Positions 15,762 through 24,682 of a stretch of DNA of 64,000 bases are shown piece after piece. Where the stretch lies: positions 124,001 to 188,000 of the forward strand of contig JAHDKT010000013.1 of assembly GCA_018436725.1 (NCBI GenBank). Reading direction: 5' to 3'. A model generated the notes under the pieces. That model saw nothing but the letters and a program-made list of their open reading frames with translations. It was not told the origin of the DNA and did no database searches. Source of the DNA: Synergistaceae bacterium. GTDB taxonomy: Bacteria; Synergistota; Synergistia; Synergistales; Aminobacteriaceae. Position numbers and translations under genes: made by a program. Positions within the stretch are counted from its first letter, which is position 1. Every line of letters begins with the position of its first letter.

Positions 15762-15948
15762 GAAAAACCTCCTTATGACATACCGGCACAACCGCCACAT
15801 CAAAAGAGGTGCGAACCAATTGATGTGACAGCGAACGCGACTTCCCCACCGCAAATCACGAATGATTTTTCGTCCCGGGGCAACGTCCCATCCCAGGGCA
15901 CTTCACGCGGGAAAACCTACTCTGCCTACCTTTGTTCGAAGCATTATA
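15762..15948 (-). promoter_or_regulatory. Long structured 5' leader of the FolT-like gene (possible riboswitch)
   Basis: A clear -10 TATAAT lies at 15948-15943 on the minus strand, so the mRNA leader is about 170 nt. It contains G-rich and C-rich blocks that can pair (around 15874-15898) and an exact 8-bp inverted repeat, 15796-15803 with 15820-15827, about 35 nt before the start codon. Vitamin S-component genes are often preceded by riboswitches. I could not fit the leader to the THF, TPP or cobalamin consensus, so the class is open. Nothing else is seen in the gap up to 16100 apart from the terminator at 16004-16044. Confidence 0.4.
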
Positions 15949-16003
15949 CCATTCTTTACAAGAAAAACCCGCTGCACTTTTTTATTTTTCTCAAACCCGT
16001 ACA

Positions 16004-16044
16004 CAAAAGGGACGCCGGCGAACACTGCAACCCGCCGGCGCCCC
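16004..16044 (-). terminator. Terminator of the secreted helical protein gene
   Basis: On the minus strand the arms GCGCCGGCG (16042-16034) and CGCCGGCG (16020-16013) form a strong stem around an 11-13-nt loop, followed by CCCTTTT. It is about 57 nt past the stop codon at 16101. Confidence 0.7.
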
Positions 16045-16100
16045 TCCGGAATCGCGGAGAAAAGCCCGCCCTTTCGTCGGAAAGAATCTCCTCTCCGGGG

Positions 16101-17249
16101 TCAGCTTCCTTTGCGAATCTGCCCCGTAATGCGTTCGAACTCCTTGAGGACCTCCTGATCATAGACCGTGGAGAGGTCGGGAAGCACGAAGCCGAAGACT
16201 CCTTCGAGCGTCTTCATGGAGATATTGATCAGCGAAATCAGGTCGCCGCCGGTCTTTACGGTCTGGTACGTATTGCGAGCCACGGAGAGGTCGCTCTTGA
16301 GCTTCTCCGCCGAGAGAAGAAGTTTGCTCTGCTGCGTTCGAAGATACTCCCTGTAGAGCGACGCCGTGCGTACGGTCCTTTCGTTCGCCTTGACATTCGT
16401 CTCAAGCACTGTTCGCTTGCTGTCGTCACGCCCCGTACCGGCAAGCATCTCTTCAGCCTGTTTTTTCAGAAGCTGCGCCGAGTTCGTTATTTCATCGAGA
16501 CGTGGAGAATACTCTCCGGAAATCTTCTCGAGCACGTGGTGGTGTGCATGAAGGTAAATATCCACAAGGACCATATGGACACCCGTGTACTTTCTTGCCA
16601 TGTGGATATTCCCCTCCCCCTTGCGGAGAAGCTCCACGATTTGGAGATTTATCTTCTTGATGCCGTCCGCCGCGAGCAGGAGCGCGATGACATCGTCGCC
16701 GCTCACGCTCGCGAGAAGAATATCCAGACGCGCGCCGTCCACGCTCACTCCCATGGCGCTCAGAGCGGAAACCATTGAGGAGCGAATAGCTTCCTTCTCT
16801 TTTTTGAAACGCACAACATCCTTCTGGAGTTCCCCGACTTCCTTGTCGATTTTCGAACGAGTCTGTCTGAACGGAATCCAGCTCTTCTCCGGCGCTCCTA
16901 TTCGATCCTTTCTCAGCTCCGCTATCTTCTGCTCCGCCTTTTCGATCCGTTCTTCAAGAGAACGGTACTCCCCTCTTGAGGAGTGAAACTCGGAGTCGAG
17001 GAGGATGTCGAAGACCTCGTTGAGCAACTTCTCGTACTTTTGTTTGTTCGACTGCTTGTCGGCGCCGAAGATTTTGGACTCGGGAAGCGTCTCGCCCTTC
17101 TCGAAAAGCTCGAGCGCCTGTTCCAGCTTCGGCATGGCCTTGCTCCACATCTTCGCGAAGATGGAATCGTCTTCGCTCTCTGTTCCGGCGCACGCCGGAA
17201 CAAAACTCAGCAGAGACACAAAAACCATGAACAACCTGAACATCTTCAT
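16101..17249 (-). CDS. Secreted alpha-helical protein of unknown function
   Basis: About 382 residues from ATG 17249 (four nearby ATGs; this one has the best distance to GAGGTG). A signal peptide of about 20 residues ends at PACAG and could be a lipoprotein-like site. The rest is charged and helical with coiled-coil character around residues 85-150 (many E, K, R and L heptads) and again around 270-330. No enzymatic motif is visible and I do not recognise the family. It stands alone between its own terminator and a divergent promoter region shared with the serine dehydratase operon. Confidence 0.6.
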   Translation of the reverse strand: MKMFRLFMVFVSLLSFVPACAGTESEDDSIFAKMWSKAMPKLEQALELFEKGETLPESKIFGADKQSNKQKYEKLLNEVFDILLDSEFHSSRGEYRSLEERIEKAEQKIAELRKDRIGAPEKSWIPFRQTRSKIDKEVGELQKDVVRFKKEKEAIRSSMVSALSAMGVSVDGARLDILLASVSGDDVIALLLAADGIKKINLQIVELLRKGEGNIHMARKYTGVHMVLVDIYLHAHHHVLEKISGEYSPRLDEITNSAQLLKKQAEEMLAGTGRDDSKRTVLETNVKANERTVRTASLYREYLRTQQSKLLLSAEKLKSDLSVARNTYQTVKTGGDLISLINISMKTLEGVFGFVLPDLSTVYDQEVLKEFERITGQIRKGS

Positions 17250-17418
17250 CATCATCACCTCGCGAGAGTAATCTACCACAAATCCGACATTCTTTGTTCG
17301 GAATTACTGCGTTCCCGAAAAAACTTTTTTCTGCCTCTTACATCGAGAACACCAAGGAGCGTGGGAATGAAAATGATATACTCTTCGGAAGGATGACCAT
17401 CTTCTGGAGGTGACGCTG

Positions 17419-18990
17419 TTGAAACGGGTGAGCATACTGAATCACGTCATCGGCCCCATCATGCGTGGGCCGTCGAGTTCGCACACGGCCGGCCCTTGGC
17501 GCATCGGCAGAACGGCGCGGGATCTGCTCGGAGCACGGCCTGCGCGGGCGGAGTTTTTCTTTCATCCATCGAGTTCGCTGGCCGTTTGCTACCACGATCA
17601 AGGAAGCGACCGGGCCTTCATCGCGGGGCTTCTGGGCATTCCCCTGCCCACCCCCCGCTTCGAAGAGATGTTCGCGCTCGCATCCCGTCATGAACTCGAC
17701 GTGCATTTCCATCTGCAAAGCTTTCCGGAAGCCGACCACCCAAACAGCTCGCTCCTTGTCCTTTCAGGCGCGAACGGCGAGGAGATCGTTCTTCACAGCA
17801 GATCGGTAGGCGGCGGATCCTTCGAAATCGCGTCGCTGAACGGGGCCTCGCTCTCGATCACGGGTGAAAGCTTCGAGGTCGCCGTTGAAACACCGCCTGA
17901 AAATATCCCTGCGCTGCTCTCGCTGCTTCAAGTCAGTCGCTGCGCTCAGGCGCCCGTAAAGGACACCGGGAAAATTCTGCTCCAGGCTTCCTCTCCTTGC
18001 GCTCCGGAGAAGAGCACTCTCGAAAAAATCGCATCACTTCCGGGGGTCGGCCGCGTCATGACGGCGCAGCCCGTGATGTACCCGCTGGTTGGAGAAGAGA
18101 TTTTCTCCTCCGCTGAAGAGATGCTGGCGCTTGCGGAAGATCGAAGACTCACCCTCGGGGAGGCGGCGGTCGCCTACGAATCGGCCCTTTTGGGGCAGGA
18201 CGAAGACGCGATGATGGAGGAGATGGAACGGCGCCTTGAGATCATGCTCGACGCGGTCCGCCTCGGGCTCTCCGGGGACATCCCTTCCATGAAACTTCTC
18301 TCTCCGGTCGCAGGAACGCTGGCCGCTGCCGAAAAAAGCGGCGCTCTCTTCCTTGGAGGCCCCCACGCGCGCGCCGCGATCCGTTCCATGGCGGCGCTCC
18401 ATACGTGCGCTTCGGGCGGCGTGGTGTGCGCGGCCCCGACGGGAGGCGCCGCAGGCGTGCTCCCCGGAGTGCTGGCGACTCTGACCGAGGATATGGCAAC
18501 GGACAGGAGGGGGGCCGTTATGGCGCTTTGGGCAGCAGGTGCGATAGGGCTCTTTCACGACCTCCGAAGCACCTTCGCCGCCGAGGTGGCGGGGTGTCAG
18601 GTCGAGATCGGCGCCGCCGGGGCGATGGCGGCGGCAGCCGTTGTGGAAGCCGCCGGAGGGAGCGCCGAACAGGGGTGCGATGCGGCCGCGACAGTCTTCC
18701 AGAACATGATGGGTTCCGTTTGCGACTTGGTGCAGGGAGTGGTCGAGATTCCCTGTCACAGCAGAAACGCGGCGCTGGCGTCTCAAGCCTTTCTCTGCGC
18801 CGACCTCGTCCTCGGCGGTTACAGAAGCCCCGTACCTCTGGACGAGACAATAGACGCCGTAGACGGCACGGGAAGGATGCTTCCGGAGGAACTTCGCTGC
18901 ACATCCAGGGGGGGACTTGCCCTCTGTCCGTCCGCACAACGCCTTCCGCGACTCGACGTTCACAGACTCTTCGAGGGGGAATCAGAATGA
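17419..18990 (+). CDS. sdaA: L-serine dehydratase, iron-sulfur type, single chain
   Basis: 523-residue one-chain L-serine ammonia-lyase that turns serine into pyruvate and ammonia with a [4Fe-4S] cluster. The beta-like domain opens with GPIMRGPSSSHTAGP near residue 15 and the alpha-like domain holds PTGGAAGVLPG, EVAGCQVEIGAAGAMAA and the cluster-proximal PCHSRNA near 450. TTG 17419 is chosen because GGAGG is 8 nt upstream and the protein then begins in the family manner; an in-frame GTG lies three codons earlier. Its stop overlaps the next ATG (ATGA). It supplies pyruvate in amino acid fermentation. Confidence 0.95.
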   Translation: MKRVSILNHVIGPIMRGPSSSHTAGPWRIGRTARDLLGARPARAEFFFHPSSSLAVCYHDQGSDRAFIAGLLGIPLPTPRFEEMFALASRHELDVHFHLQSFPEADHPNSSLLVLSGANGEEIVLHSRSVGGGSFEIASLNGASLSITGESFEVAVETPPENIPALLSLLQVSRCAQAPVKDTGKILLQASSPCAPEKSTLEKIASLPGVGRVMTAQPVMYPLVGEEIFSSAEEMLALAEDRRLTLGEAAVAYESALLGQDEDAMMEEMERRLEIMLDAVRLGLSGDIPSMKLLSPVAGTLAAAEKSGALFLGGPHARAAIRSMAALHTCASGGVVCAAPTGGAAGVLPGVLATLTEDMATDRRGAVMALWAAGAIGLFHDLRSTFAAEVAGCQVEIGAAGAMAAAAVVEAAGGSAEQGCDAAATVFQNMMGSVCDLVQGVVEIPCHSRNAALASQAFLCADLVLGGYRSPVPLDETIDAVDGTGRMLPEELRCTSRGGLALCPSAQRLPRLDVHRLFEGESE

Positions 18991-19757
18991 CAGCAGTGCG
19001 CAGCAGCGTAAATGAAGCTATTTGTCGTATCGAACTCAACAGGCCGGAGGCAATGAACACATTCAACGCGGAGCTTGCAGTCGAACTTGACGAGGCCCTC
19101 CTCGCAGCGGGAGAGGACGACAACGTTCGCGTCATCGTCCTCTCAGGGGCCGGAAAGCACTTCTCCACCGGAATCGACCTCCGAGAACTGCTCTCCAAAG
19201 AACGGCACGAGATCTCCGGTTTCTTGAAGCTGATGGACCTGCATAATCACAGGCTGGCTTCCCTGACGAAGCCGGTCATCGCCTCCGTGCAAGGATATGC
19301 CCTTGCGAACGGTACAGGGCTCGCACTGGCATGCGACTTCATCATCGCCTCGGACGACGCGGTCTTCGGGACAACCGCAGTAAATGTAGGGCTCATCTGT
19401 ATTGAACCCGGGTATCAACTGGCCCGCTGGATCGGTGAAAAACGGGCGTTGCAGTATGTTCTGTCCGGCGATCTTATTCCTGCGGCGAAGGGCGCCGAAC
19501 TCGGCTTCGTCCATACGGTGACGGAGAAGGAGAAGCTGGAAGAACGGACTCTGGAACTGGCAAAAAAACTGGCCTCGAAGAGCGCACTCTCCCTCCGGGC
19601 GGGGAAGACAGGCTTCGCCCGCATGGAGGGGCTCCCTCTCGAACGGGCTATTCAGGTCGGCGGCGAGGTATTCGCCGCGCTCGTCGCATCCGAAGACGGG
19701 CGAGAAGGCGTCGAAGCCTTCCTCGCCAAGCGCCCTCCCGTCTTTAGAAGTCGCTGA
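18987..19757 (+). CDS. Enoyl-CoA hydratase/isomerase (crotonase) family protein
   Basis: 256-residue crotonase-fold protein. The oxyanion-hole segments are SGAGKHFSTGIDLRE near residue 50 and SVQGYALANGTGLALACDFIIAS near 95; the catalytic Glu pair of classical hydratases is not obvious (INVGLICIEPGYQ-type region near 125), so the exact reaction, hydration, isomerisation or decarboxylation, is open. The ATG overlaps the serine dehydratase stop, indicating one transcript and coupled translation. The reason for pairing a crotonase with serine dehydratase is not apparent. Confidence 0.85.
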   Translation: MTAVRSSVNEAICRIELNRPEAMNTFNAELAVELDEALLAAGEDDNVRVIVLSGAGKHFSTGIDLRELLSKERHEISGFLKLMDLHNHRLASLTKPVIASVQGYALANGTGLALACDFIIASDDAVFGTTAVNVGLICIEPGYQLARWIGEKRALQYVLSGDLIPAAKGAELGFVHTVTEKEKLEERTLELAKKLASKSALSLRAGKTGFARMEGLPLERAIQVGGEVFAALVASEDGREGVEAFLAKRPPVFRSR

Positions 19758-19779
19758 ACGGCGCCGGAGGGACGGCGGT

Positions 19780-21033
19780 CTATACGTCGTCCCTCCATAA
19801 AGGCATCGTAGAGCAGCGAGGACCGCCGCCCCCCTTAACAAGTTCGTCGGCATCCAGAGGAACCACCTTGATACAGCCTTTTTCGAGCGCCTTGATGGTC
19901 GCGACGTTCCTGTCCCAGATACACACCCTCCCCGGCTCGAGAGTGAACGTATTCCCCCCGGAGCCGGCGCGCTGCTCGGAGAAGGCGACGGCTTCGCTCT
20001 CTTCGCCGCCTACTTTGATGATTCGAACCGCGTCGAGTCCCAGAACTTTCTGAATGGCGCCGAACAGGGAATCCTCTCTCCGTATCTTCAACCGCTCTCC
20101 TCTCCCCTTCGTGATATGTAGGACTGTGAGTTTTCTTTCTATGTAGGGGAAGAAAAGAAACGCATCGTGGTCGATCATGTTCAAAAACATATCGACATGC
20201 ACGGTGAGGCCGATCGAGTCAGCCGGACCGAGACGCTGATTCTCGAAGAGCAATGCCAGAACGTCCGTGATCTCGCCGCATCGCATGGTTCTTCCTGCGA
20301 TCTTCTCTATCGAATCCGGGTGCGTTCTCTCGTTCACGCCGATGACGAATACATTCCGGCTGTAACAGTGGACGTTCCCTCCCTCCACCGGGGTGACGTC
20401 GTCCGGATCTTCGCCGTACCACGTTGAAAAGTCCGCGTCGCGAAACACGGGATGGTGGCGAAAGATCGCCTTCACGCACGCCGGTTCCTTCACCCTGTCC
20501 CGATTGAACATCTTTCCGAAGACAACGCCTTCGCCGAGTACCGCTGCAGGGTCGCGGGAATAGAGGACGTTCGTCATCGGGAACAGGCACCATTCATTCG
20601 TACCGTCGACCAGATCCCGAAGCGCGATCTCCCCCGAAGTTCTATGTAGTTCCGCTTTCGTCATTCCGAAAAACAGGCGCTCGACAAGATCTCCCGGCGA
20701 AAGTTCAAGCAAGTGCTCCCGAAGAGTTTCCAACGTTCGTTCCGTAAGAAAGGAGCGTTCCGTATCCAAAACCGCTGAAACGACTTCGCTCTTTACTGCG
20801 TGAATCGCGAGCACGTCGCGCAGCAGATCCTCGAAGAGAAAAACAGTCGCGCCGAAGCCTTCGACAGCCGCCACCCATTTCTTGTGCTCCTCCGCCGCCT
20901 TCTGCGCGCTCGGAACAGAATCCCACGCCAGAGCCCCCACGTTCAGCGGGGTACATCGCTCTATTCCCTTACCCGGCGGTTGCATAACGACAGCGCGGAG
21001 ACGACCGATCTCCGAATTTACACAAATCTTCAC
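19780..21033 (-). CDS. arcA: Arginine deiminase
   Basis: 417-residue guanidino-group hydrolase that converts arginine to citrulline and ammonia. Markers are the early EIGRLRAVVMQPPGKGIER, the substrate motif FPMTNVLYSRDPA near residue 155, VEGGNVHCYSRNVFVIGVNERT near 215 and the catalytic Cys in GGGGPRCSTMPL at the C-terminus. Length fits ArcA. No carbamate kinase or ornithine carbamoyltransferase gene is near, so citrulline handling must be encoded elsewhere or by the neighbouring M20 hydrolase, which would be unusual. The start ATG lies about 106 nt after the M20 gene on the same strand. Confidence 0.96.
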   Translation of the reverse strand: MKICVNSEIGRLRAVVMQPPGKGIERCTPLNVGALAWDSVPSAQKAAEEHKKWVAAVEGFGATVFLFEDLLRDVLAIHAVKSEVVSAVLDTERSFLTERTLETLREHLLELSPGDLVERLFFGMTKAELHRTSGEIALRDLVDGTNEWCLFPMTNVLYSRDPAAVLGEGVVFGKMFNRDRVKEPACVKAIFRHHPVFRDADFSTWYGEDPDDVTPVEGGNVHCYSRNVFVIGVNERTHPDSIEKIAGRTMRCGEITDVLALLFENQRLGPADSIGLTVHVDMFLNMIDHDAFLFFPYIERKLTVLHITKGRGERLKIRREDSLFGAIQKVLGLDAVRIIKVGGEESEAVAFSEQRAGSGGNTFTLEPGRVCIWDRNVATIKALEKGCIKVVPLDADELVKGGGGPRCSTMPLWRDDV

Positions 21034-21139
21034 CCGATTCTCCTCCTCACAAACGTCGAACGGCCGAACGGAATCAGAATATGCCGGCAGTTCGCCGAAC
21101 TCAATCCGCCTGATCCCCTCATCGCTTGTCCGCTACGAA

Positions 21140-22408
21140 TCACAGGCTGCTTCCGGTGTGCCCAAGGCGCTCCGAAGCAACGTCAAGCAGAACGCGGGCC
21201 CCCCGAAGAAGCTGCTCGTCAGTAGTGTGCTCCGCGGGATTGTGGCTGATACCGTCTTGGCTGGGCACAAAAATCATCGCTGCCTTGCAGACCCTGGCAA
21301 GCATCTGCGCATCATGTCCGGCGCCCGAAACGATGCGCATCGACGAGAAACCTCTTATCCTCGCGGCGTCCTCCACGGCTGCTGCAAGTTCACTGTCGAA
21401 CCGGACCGGTTTGAAACGCGCGAGAGTCTCCACGGATATCCCGACGCCTTCTTCCATTTGCAGCTCCCTCAGGAAAGCAAGAAGTTTTTCTTCTCCATCG
21501 ACGAGACGCCCTTCGTCGGGGTCGCGCATATCCACTGTAAATACCGCCTTCGATGGAATGACATTGATCGCATCCGGAAGGAAGCGGAGGGAGCCCACGG
21601 TGGTTCGTGTGTTTTCCGAAGCGCAGGCGAGTTCCCGCAGAAAAACGATTATTTTCGCGGCTGCATAGCCTGCGTCGTGGCGCATCGAGACCGGGGTTGT
21701 CCCGGCATGATTCGCCGTTCCGGAGATTTCTATCTGCTTCCATGAAATACCCTGAAGATGTTCCACAACCCCGATATCAATCTTTATGCTGTCGAGCACC
21801 GGCCCCTGTTCCACATGCAGTTCGAGATACTCCGCGGGGAGCACAAGAGAAGGATCGGTTCCTCCGGCATATCCGATACGGCGAAGCGCGTCGCCGAGAA
21901 GGACCCCGTCGGAGCCCTTGGCCGCAAGCGCGTCGTCGAGGAAGATTCCCCCGGTAAAGAAGAGCGATCCCATCATATCGGGCTGAAAGCGAACTCCCTC
22001 CTCATTGGTGAACGCCGCAACAATAAGAGGCCGTATAGGGCGCATGCCCGCTTCTCTAAACGCCCTGGCGACCGCCAGTCCGGAGAGAACTCCGTAGACC
22101 CCGTCGAGCGGTCCAGCGTTAATCACCGTATCTATGTGAGAACCTATCATCAAGGCATTCGCGCAAGAATCCCCTTCTCCGTACAGAATACCGAAGATAT
22201 TGCCGAGAGGGTCGATTTTCACATCGAGCGCAAGCTCCTTCATCCATTGCTGCAGCAAATCCCGCGCCATCTTGTCCTGCTCGGAGAGCGCAAGACGCGT
22301 TCTCCCTCCTGAAGGGTCGATTCCGACCTTTCCAAGAAGCTCTATCTGTTTCAGAAGCAGCGTCTCGTCGATCTCAAGACGCGTATTCCCGGGTGTTCCA
22401 ACGCTCAC
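21140..22408 (-). CDS. M20-family amidohydrolase, hydantoinase/carbamoylase type
   Basis: 422-residue metal-dependent hydrolase of the N-carbamoyl-L-amino acid amidohydrolase / allantoate amidohydrolase group. Visible metal and substrate motifs are IGSHIDTVINAGPLDG near residue 85, FTNEEGVRFQPDMMGS near 130, LELHVEQGPVLD near 190, SGTANHAGTTP near 225 and the terminal SGAGHDAQ and SHNPAEHT. These enzymes cleave ureido groups (carbamoyl-amino acids, allantoate, ureidoglycine). The GTG start at 22408 has GGAGG 7 nt upstream. The place between arginine deiminase and agmatinase suggests a ureido or guanidino substrate; its identity is unknown. Confidence 0.88.
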   Translation of the reverse strand: MSVGTPGNTRLEIDETLLLKQIELLGKVGIDPSGGRTRLALSEQDKMARDLLQQWMKELALDVKIDPLGNIFGILYGEGDSCANALMIGSHIDTVINAGPLDGVYGVLSGLAVARAFREAGMRPIRPLIVAAFTNEEGVRFQPDMMGSLFFTGGIFLDDALAAKGSDGVLLGDALRRIGYAGGTDPSLVLPAEYLELHVEQGPVLDSIKIDIGVVEHLQGISWKQIEISGTANHAGTTPVSMRHDAGYAAAKIIVFLRELACASENTRTTVGSLRFLPDAINVIPSKAVFTVDMRDPDEGRLVDGEEKLLAFLRELQMEEGVGISVETLARFKPVRFDSELAAAVEDAARIRGFSSMRIVSGAGHDAQMLARVCKAAMIFVPSQDGISHNPAEHTTDEQLLRGARVLLDVASERLGHTGSSL

Positions 22409-22475
22409 AGAAATTCCTCCCTCCGCATCGTGCCGGCGGGATCTCGCAACCGCCGACGTTCTTCTACGCGCCGTA

Positions 22476-22485
22476 TAGTATACTA
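22476..22485. promoter_or_regulatory. Shared palindromic -10 region between the M20 gene and agmatinase gene
   Basis: TAGTATACTA is a perfect 10-bp palindrome that can serve as a -10 element for both divergent genes (starts at 22408 and 22507). No good -35 box is visible on either side, so an activator may be needed. Confidence 0.35.
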
Positions 22486-22506
22486 GCAAAAAAGGAGGAA
22501 TCCACG

Positions 22507-23466
22507 ATGGAAAAAAACGATATGCCTATCACCGGCATCTGTTCTTTCGCAAAATATCCAATCTGCCCCGACATCGACGTGCTGGATGCGGATATGGCGA
22601 TTCTCGGCGTTCCCTACGATCTCGGGGTGGGCTTCCTCAGCGGCGCCCGCCTCGGGCCGCGGAGAATACGTGAGGCGTCAACGCAGTACGCGCGCGGCGC
22701 ACGGGGTTTCTACGACCCCGAGCTTGATCGCACATTCCTCGGCGCCCCTTGGAAAATTGTCGACTGCGGCGACGCCGACATCGTCCATGGGGATGTGCAG
22801 ACTTCATTCGACAGAATCGAGGAGGGAGTGCGGGCCATCCTCGGCAGAAATGCCACACCGATCGTTCTGGGAGGCGATCACTCAGTCTCAATTCCGGTCG
22901 CACGCGCTCTCGCGGAAAAATACGATACGATCGGCGTACTCCAACTGGACGCCCATCTCGATTGGTCGATGGCGCCGGGAGGGCAGCGTTTCGGAAACGG
23001 CAGCCCTCTGCGGAGAATGTCGGAGATGGCGCACATAGGACCGATGACGCAGATAGGGCTGAGAGGCATGGGAAGCAGCAGAAAAGAGGATTTCGACGAT
23101 GCCAGAGCCTACGGGAGCACACTCTTCACGGCTTCCGAGGTTCGCCGCGCCGGACCGGAAGAGATCATCGGGGCCATCAAACCCGCAAAGGCGTACTATG
23201 TTACAATCGATATCGACGTTTTCGATATTTCTTTGGCGACGGGGACCGGTTCCCCCATGCCGGGAGGGCTTTCGTATCAGGAGGTTGCAGCGCTCCTGCG
23301 GGGTATTGCGAGCCGCTTCGACATCGCCTGCGTGGACCTTGTTGAAGTTGCGCCCCAGTACGACCCCTCGGGAGCGACATGCCGAATCGCCGCGCTGACG
23401 CTGCTGGAGTTCATGGGACATATCCTCGAATACAGAAAAGTGCGAACCGGCAAAAGCGACGCATGA
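22507..23466 (+). CDS. speB: Agmatinase / ureohydrolase family protein
   Basis: 319-residue arginase-fold hydrolase. The binuclear manganese ligands are present: GGDHS near residue 122, DAHLD near 145 and DIDVFD near 238. Length and the GVPYDLGVGFLSGARLGPRRIRE N-terminus favour agmatinase, which splits agmatine to putrescine and urea, over arginase; guanidinobutyrase or guanidinopropionase activity is also possible. GGAGG is 8 nt before ATG 22507. Transcribed divergently from the M20 hydrolase, it completes a small group of genes acting on guanidino and ureido compounds. Confidence 0.88.
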   Translation: MEKNDMPITGICSFAKYPICPDIDVLDADMAILGVPYDLGVGFLSGARLGPRRIREASTQYARGARGFYDPELDRTFLGAPWKIVDCGDADIVHGDVQTSFDRIEEGVRAILGRNATPIVLGGDHSVSIPVARALAEKYDTIGVLQLDAHLDWSMAPGGQRFGNGSPLRRMSEMAHIGPMTQIGLRGMGSSRKEDFDDARAYGSTLFTASEVRRAGPEEIIGAIKPAKAYYVTIDIDVFDISLATGTGSPMPGGLSYQEVAALLRGIASRFDIACVDLVEVAPQYDPSGATCRIAALTLLEFMGHILEYRKVRTGKSDA

Positions 23467-23493
23467 GCTTTCGGAGCGGGCGCTGAAAAGAAA

Positions 23494-23540
23494 GGGCTTC
23501 GGCGGGCTCGTGAAAATGAGTCCGCCGAAGCCCTGGTTTT
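23494..23540. terminator. Bidirectional terminator between agmatinase and the Ig-like protein
   Basis: A 12-bp perfect GC-rich stem (23494-23505 with 23522-23533) extended by three inner pairs, followed by TGGTTTT on the plus strand and CCCTTTCTTTTC on the minus strand. It serves both convergent genes. Confidence 0.85.
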
Positions 23541-23566
23541 GTTGAGATCTGAGAGCTGGCTTCCCG

Positions 23567-24523
23567 CTACTTGCGTCCCGCAAAAAGCGGAATGAGCGGC
23601 AGAAGGAGGAGAAGGAACAACGGAGAAGATGCCCCTACCGTACAGCCGTCGGAAAAATCCAGCCAGTCTTCGCGGACGGTAACGACGCTCTCGGCAATAT
23701 ACCCTCCATCCTCGGTGATCGCGCTGATTACGGCTTTACCTTTTCGGACCCCCACCACGATACCGGTTTGCGAAACGGAAGCGATATTCCAGTTCGACGT
23801 CACCCATCGGACGCGTTTGTTCGTCGCGTTCGCAGGCGTAATATACGCGATGAGATGCCGCGTACCATTGACGTAGACGTGTGTCGATGCGTGGTTCAGT
23901 ACAATGCCCTCTACCCGGATCTCGTTGTCCACGACATCGACGGCACACTCCGCGAAAAATCCCCCGTCCTCCGAAACCGCGCTGATGACCGCATGGCCCG
24001 GGTTCAGCGCGCTCACTGCTCCCTGCGGAGAAACTACGGCCACTCCTGCGTTCGAGGTTCGCCACGTCACATTCTTGTTGAGCGCTGTATCCGGAACTAC
24101 GGTTGCCGTCAGATAGACGGACTTCCCCTTCTCGGCCACAACAGTCTCCGGAGAAATGCGAACGGCTGCCACTCTGTGAGGGTTTGCATTCGGAATCACG
24201 GTCACCAGACAGGAGGCGCTTTGGCTGCCTACGGAGCCGGCGGGAGAAAAGTGCGCGGTGATAACGGCAGTACCGCTTCTCCACCCCCGCACCGTCGCAT
24301 AGGCACTCTGCGGGACGACAAGAAAATCCGCAACGGAAGAATCGCTTGAACTCCACCAGATATCCCCGGCGCCGTTCGTCAACGCATGCAGAAGAAAAGT
24401 TTTGCCCACCTCCACCCGCGCACTCTCCCTGTCGAGGCGAATATCGCTGTTCGCTGCCGCAACGGATGAACCGACCAACATACAGAAAAGAAGAATACTC
24501 CCCAACACACATTTCTGCCGCAT
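23567..24523 (-). CDS. Secreted Ig-like (Big_2) repeat protein with Synergist-CTERM sorting tail
   Basis: 318 residues from ATG 24523, which has GGAGG 7 nt ahead. A signal peptide ending near VAAANS is followed by three bacterial Ig-like group 2 domains at about residues 23-105, 118-200 and 203-285; the second and third share a signature ending V-S-x5-G-x-V-x-G/A-x7-VISA-x-S/T-EDGG. The C-terminus has Gly-Cys-Thr-Val-Gly-Ala, then a long Leu-rich helix, then GRK, the pattern I know as Synergist-CTERM, a sorting signal restricted to Synergistota. The protein is probably processed and anchored at the cell surface. Binding partners are unknown. The gene is monocistronic. Confidence 0.82.
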   Translation of the reverse strand: MRQKCVLGSILLFCMLVGSSVAAANSDIRLDRESARVEVGKTFLLHALTNGAGDIWWSSSDSSVADFLVVPQSAYATVRGWRSGTAVITAHFSPAGSVGSQSASCLVTVIPNANPHRVAAVRISPETVVAEKGKSVYLTATVVPDTALNKNVTWRTSNAGVAVVSPQGAVSALNPGHAVISAVSEDGGFFAECAVDVVDNEIRVEGIVLNHASTHVYVNGTRHLIAYITPANATNKRVRWVTSNWNIASVSQTGIVVGVRKGKAVISAITEDGGYIAESVVTVREDWLDFSDGCTVGASSPLFLLLLLPLIPLFAGRK

Positions 24524-24682
24524 TGCAGCACCTCCGCACACTCTCTGCGTCTCAATCCGCATTTTTTCACACGGAACTTCCCTCTGCCACACGATCAAAA
24601 GGTACCACTCTATCAAAAAACCGCCGCTGTCAGGAGTTTTCACTGCAATCCCCAACAACGACGGTATTTTGTGATTTCTGAC

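Noticed and set aside
18405..18986. Long N-terminal extension of the crotonase frame.
   Set aside because: It overlaps the serine dehydratase gene out of frame and is an Arg/Gly-rich shadow; ATG 18987 overlaps the preceding stop in the usual way.
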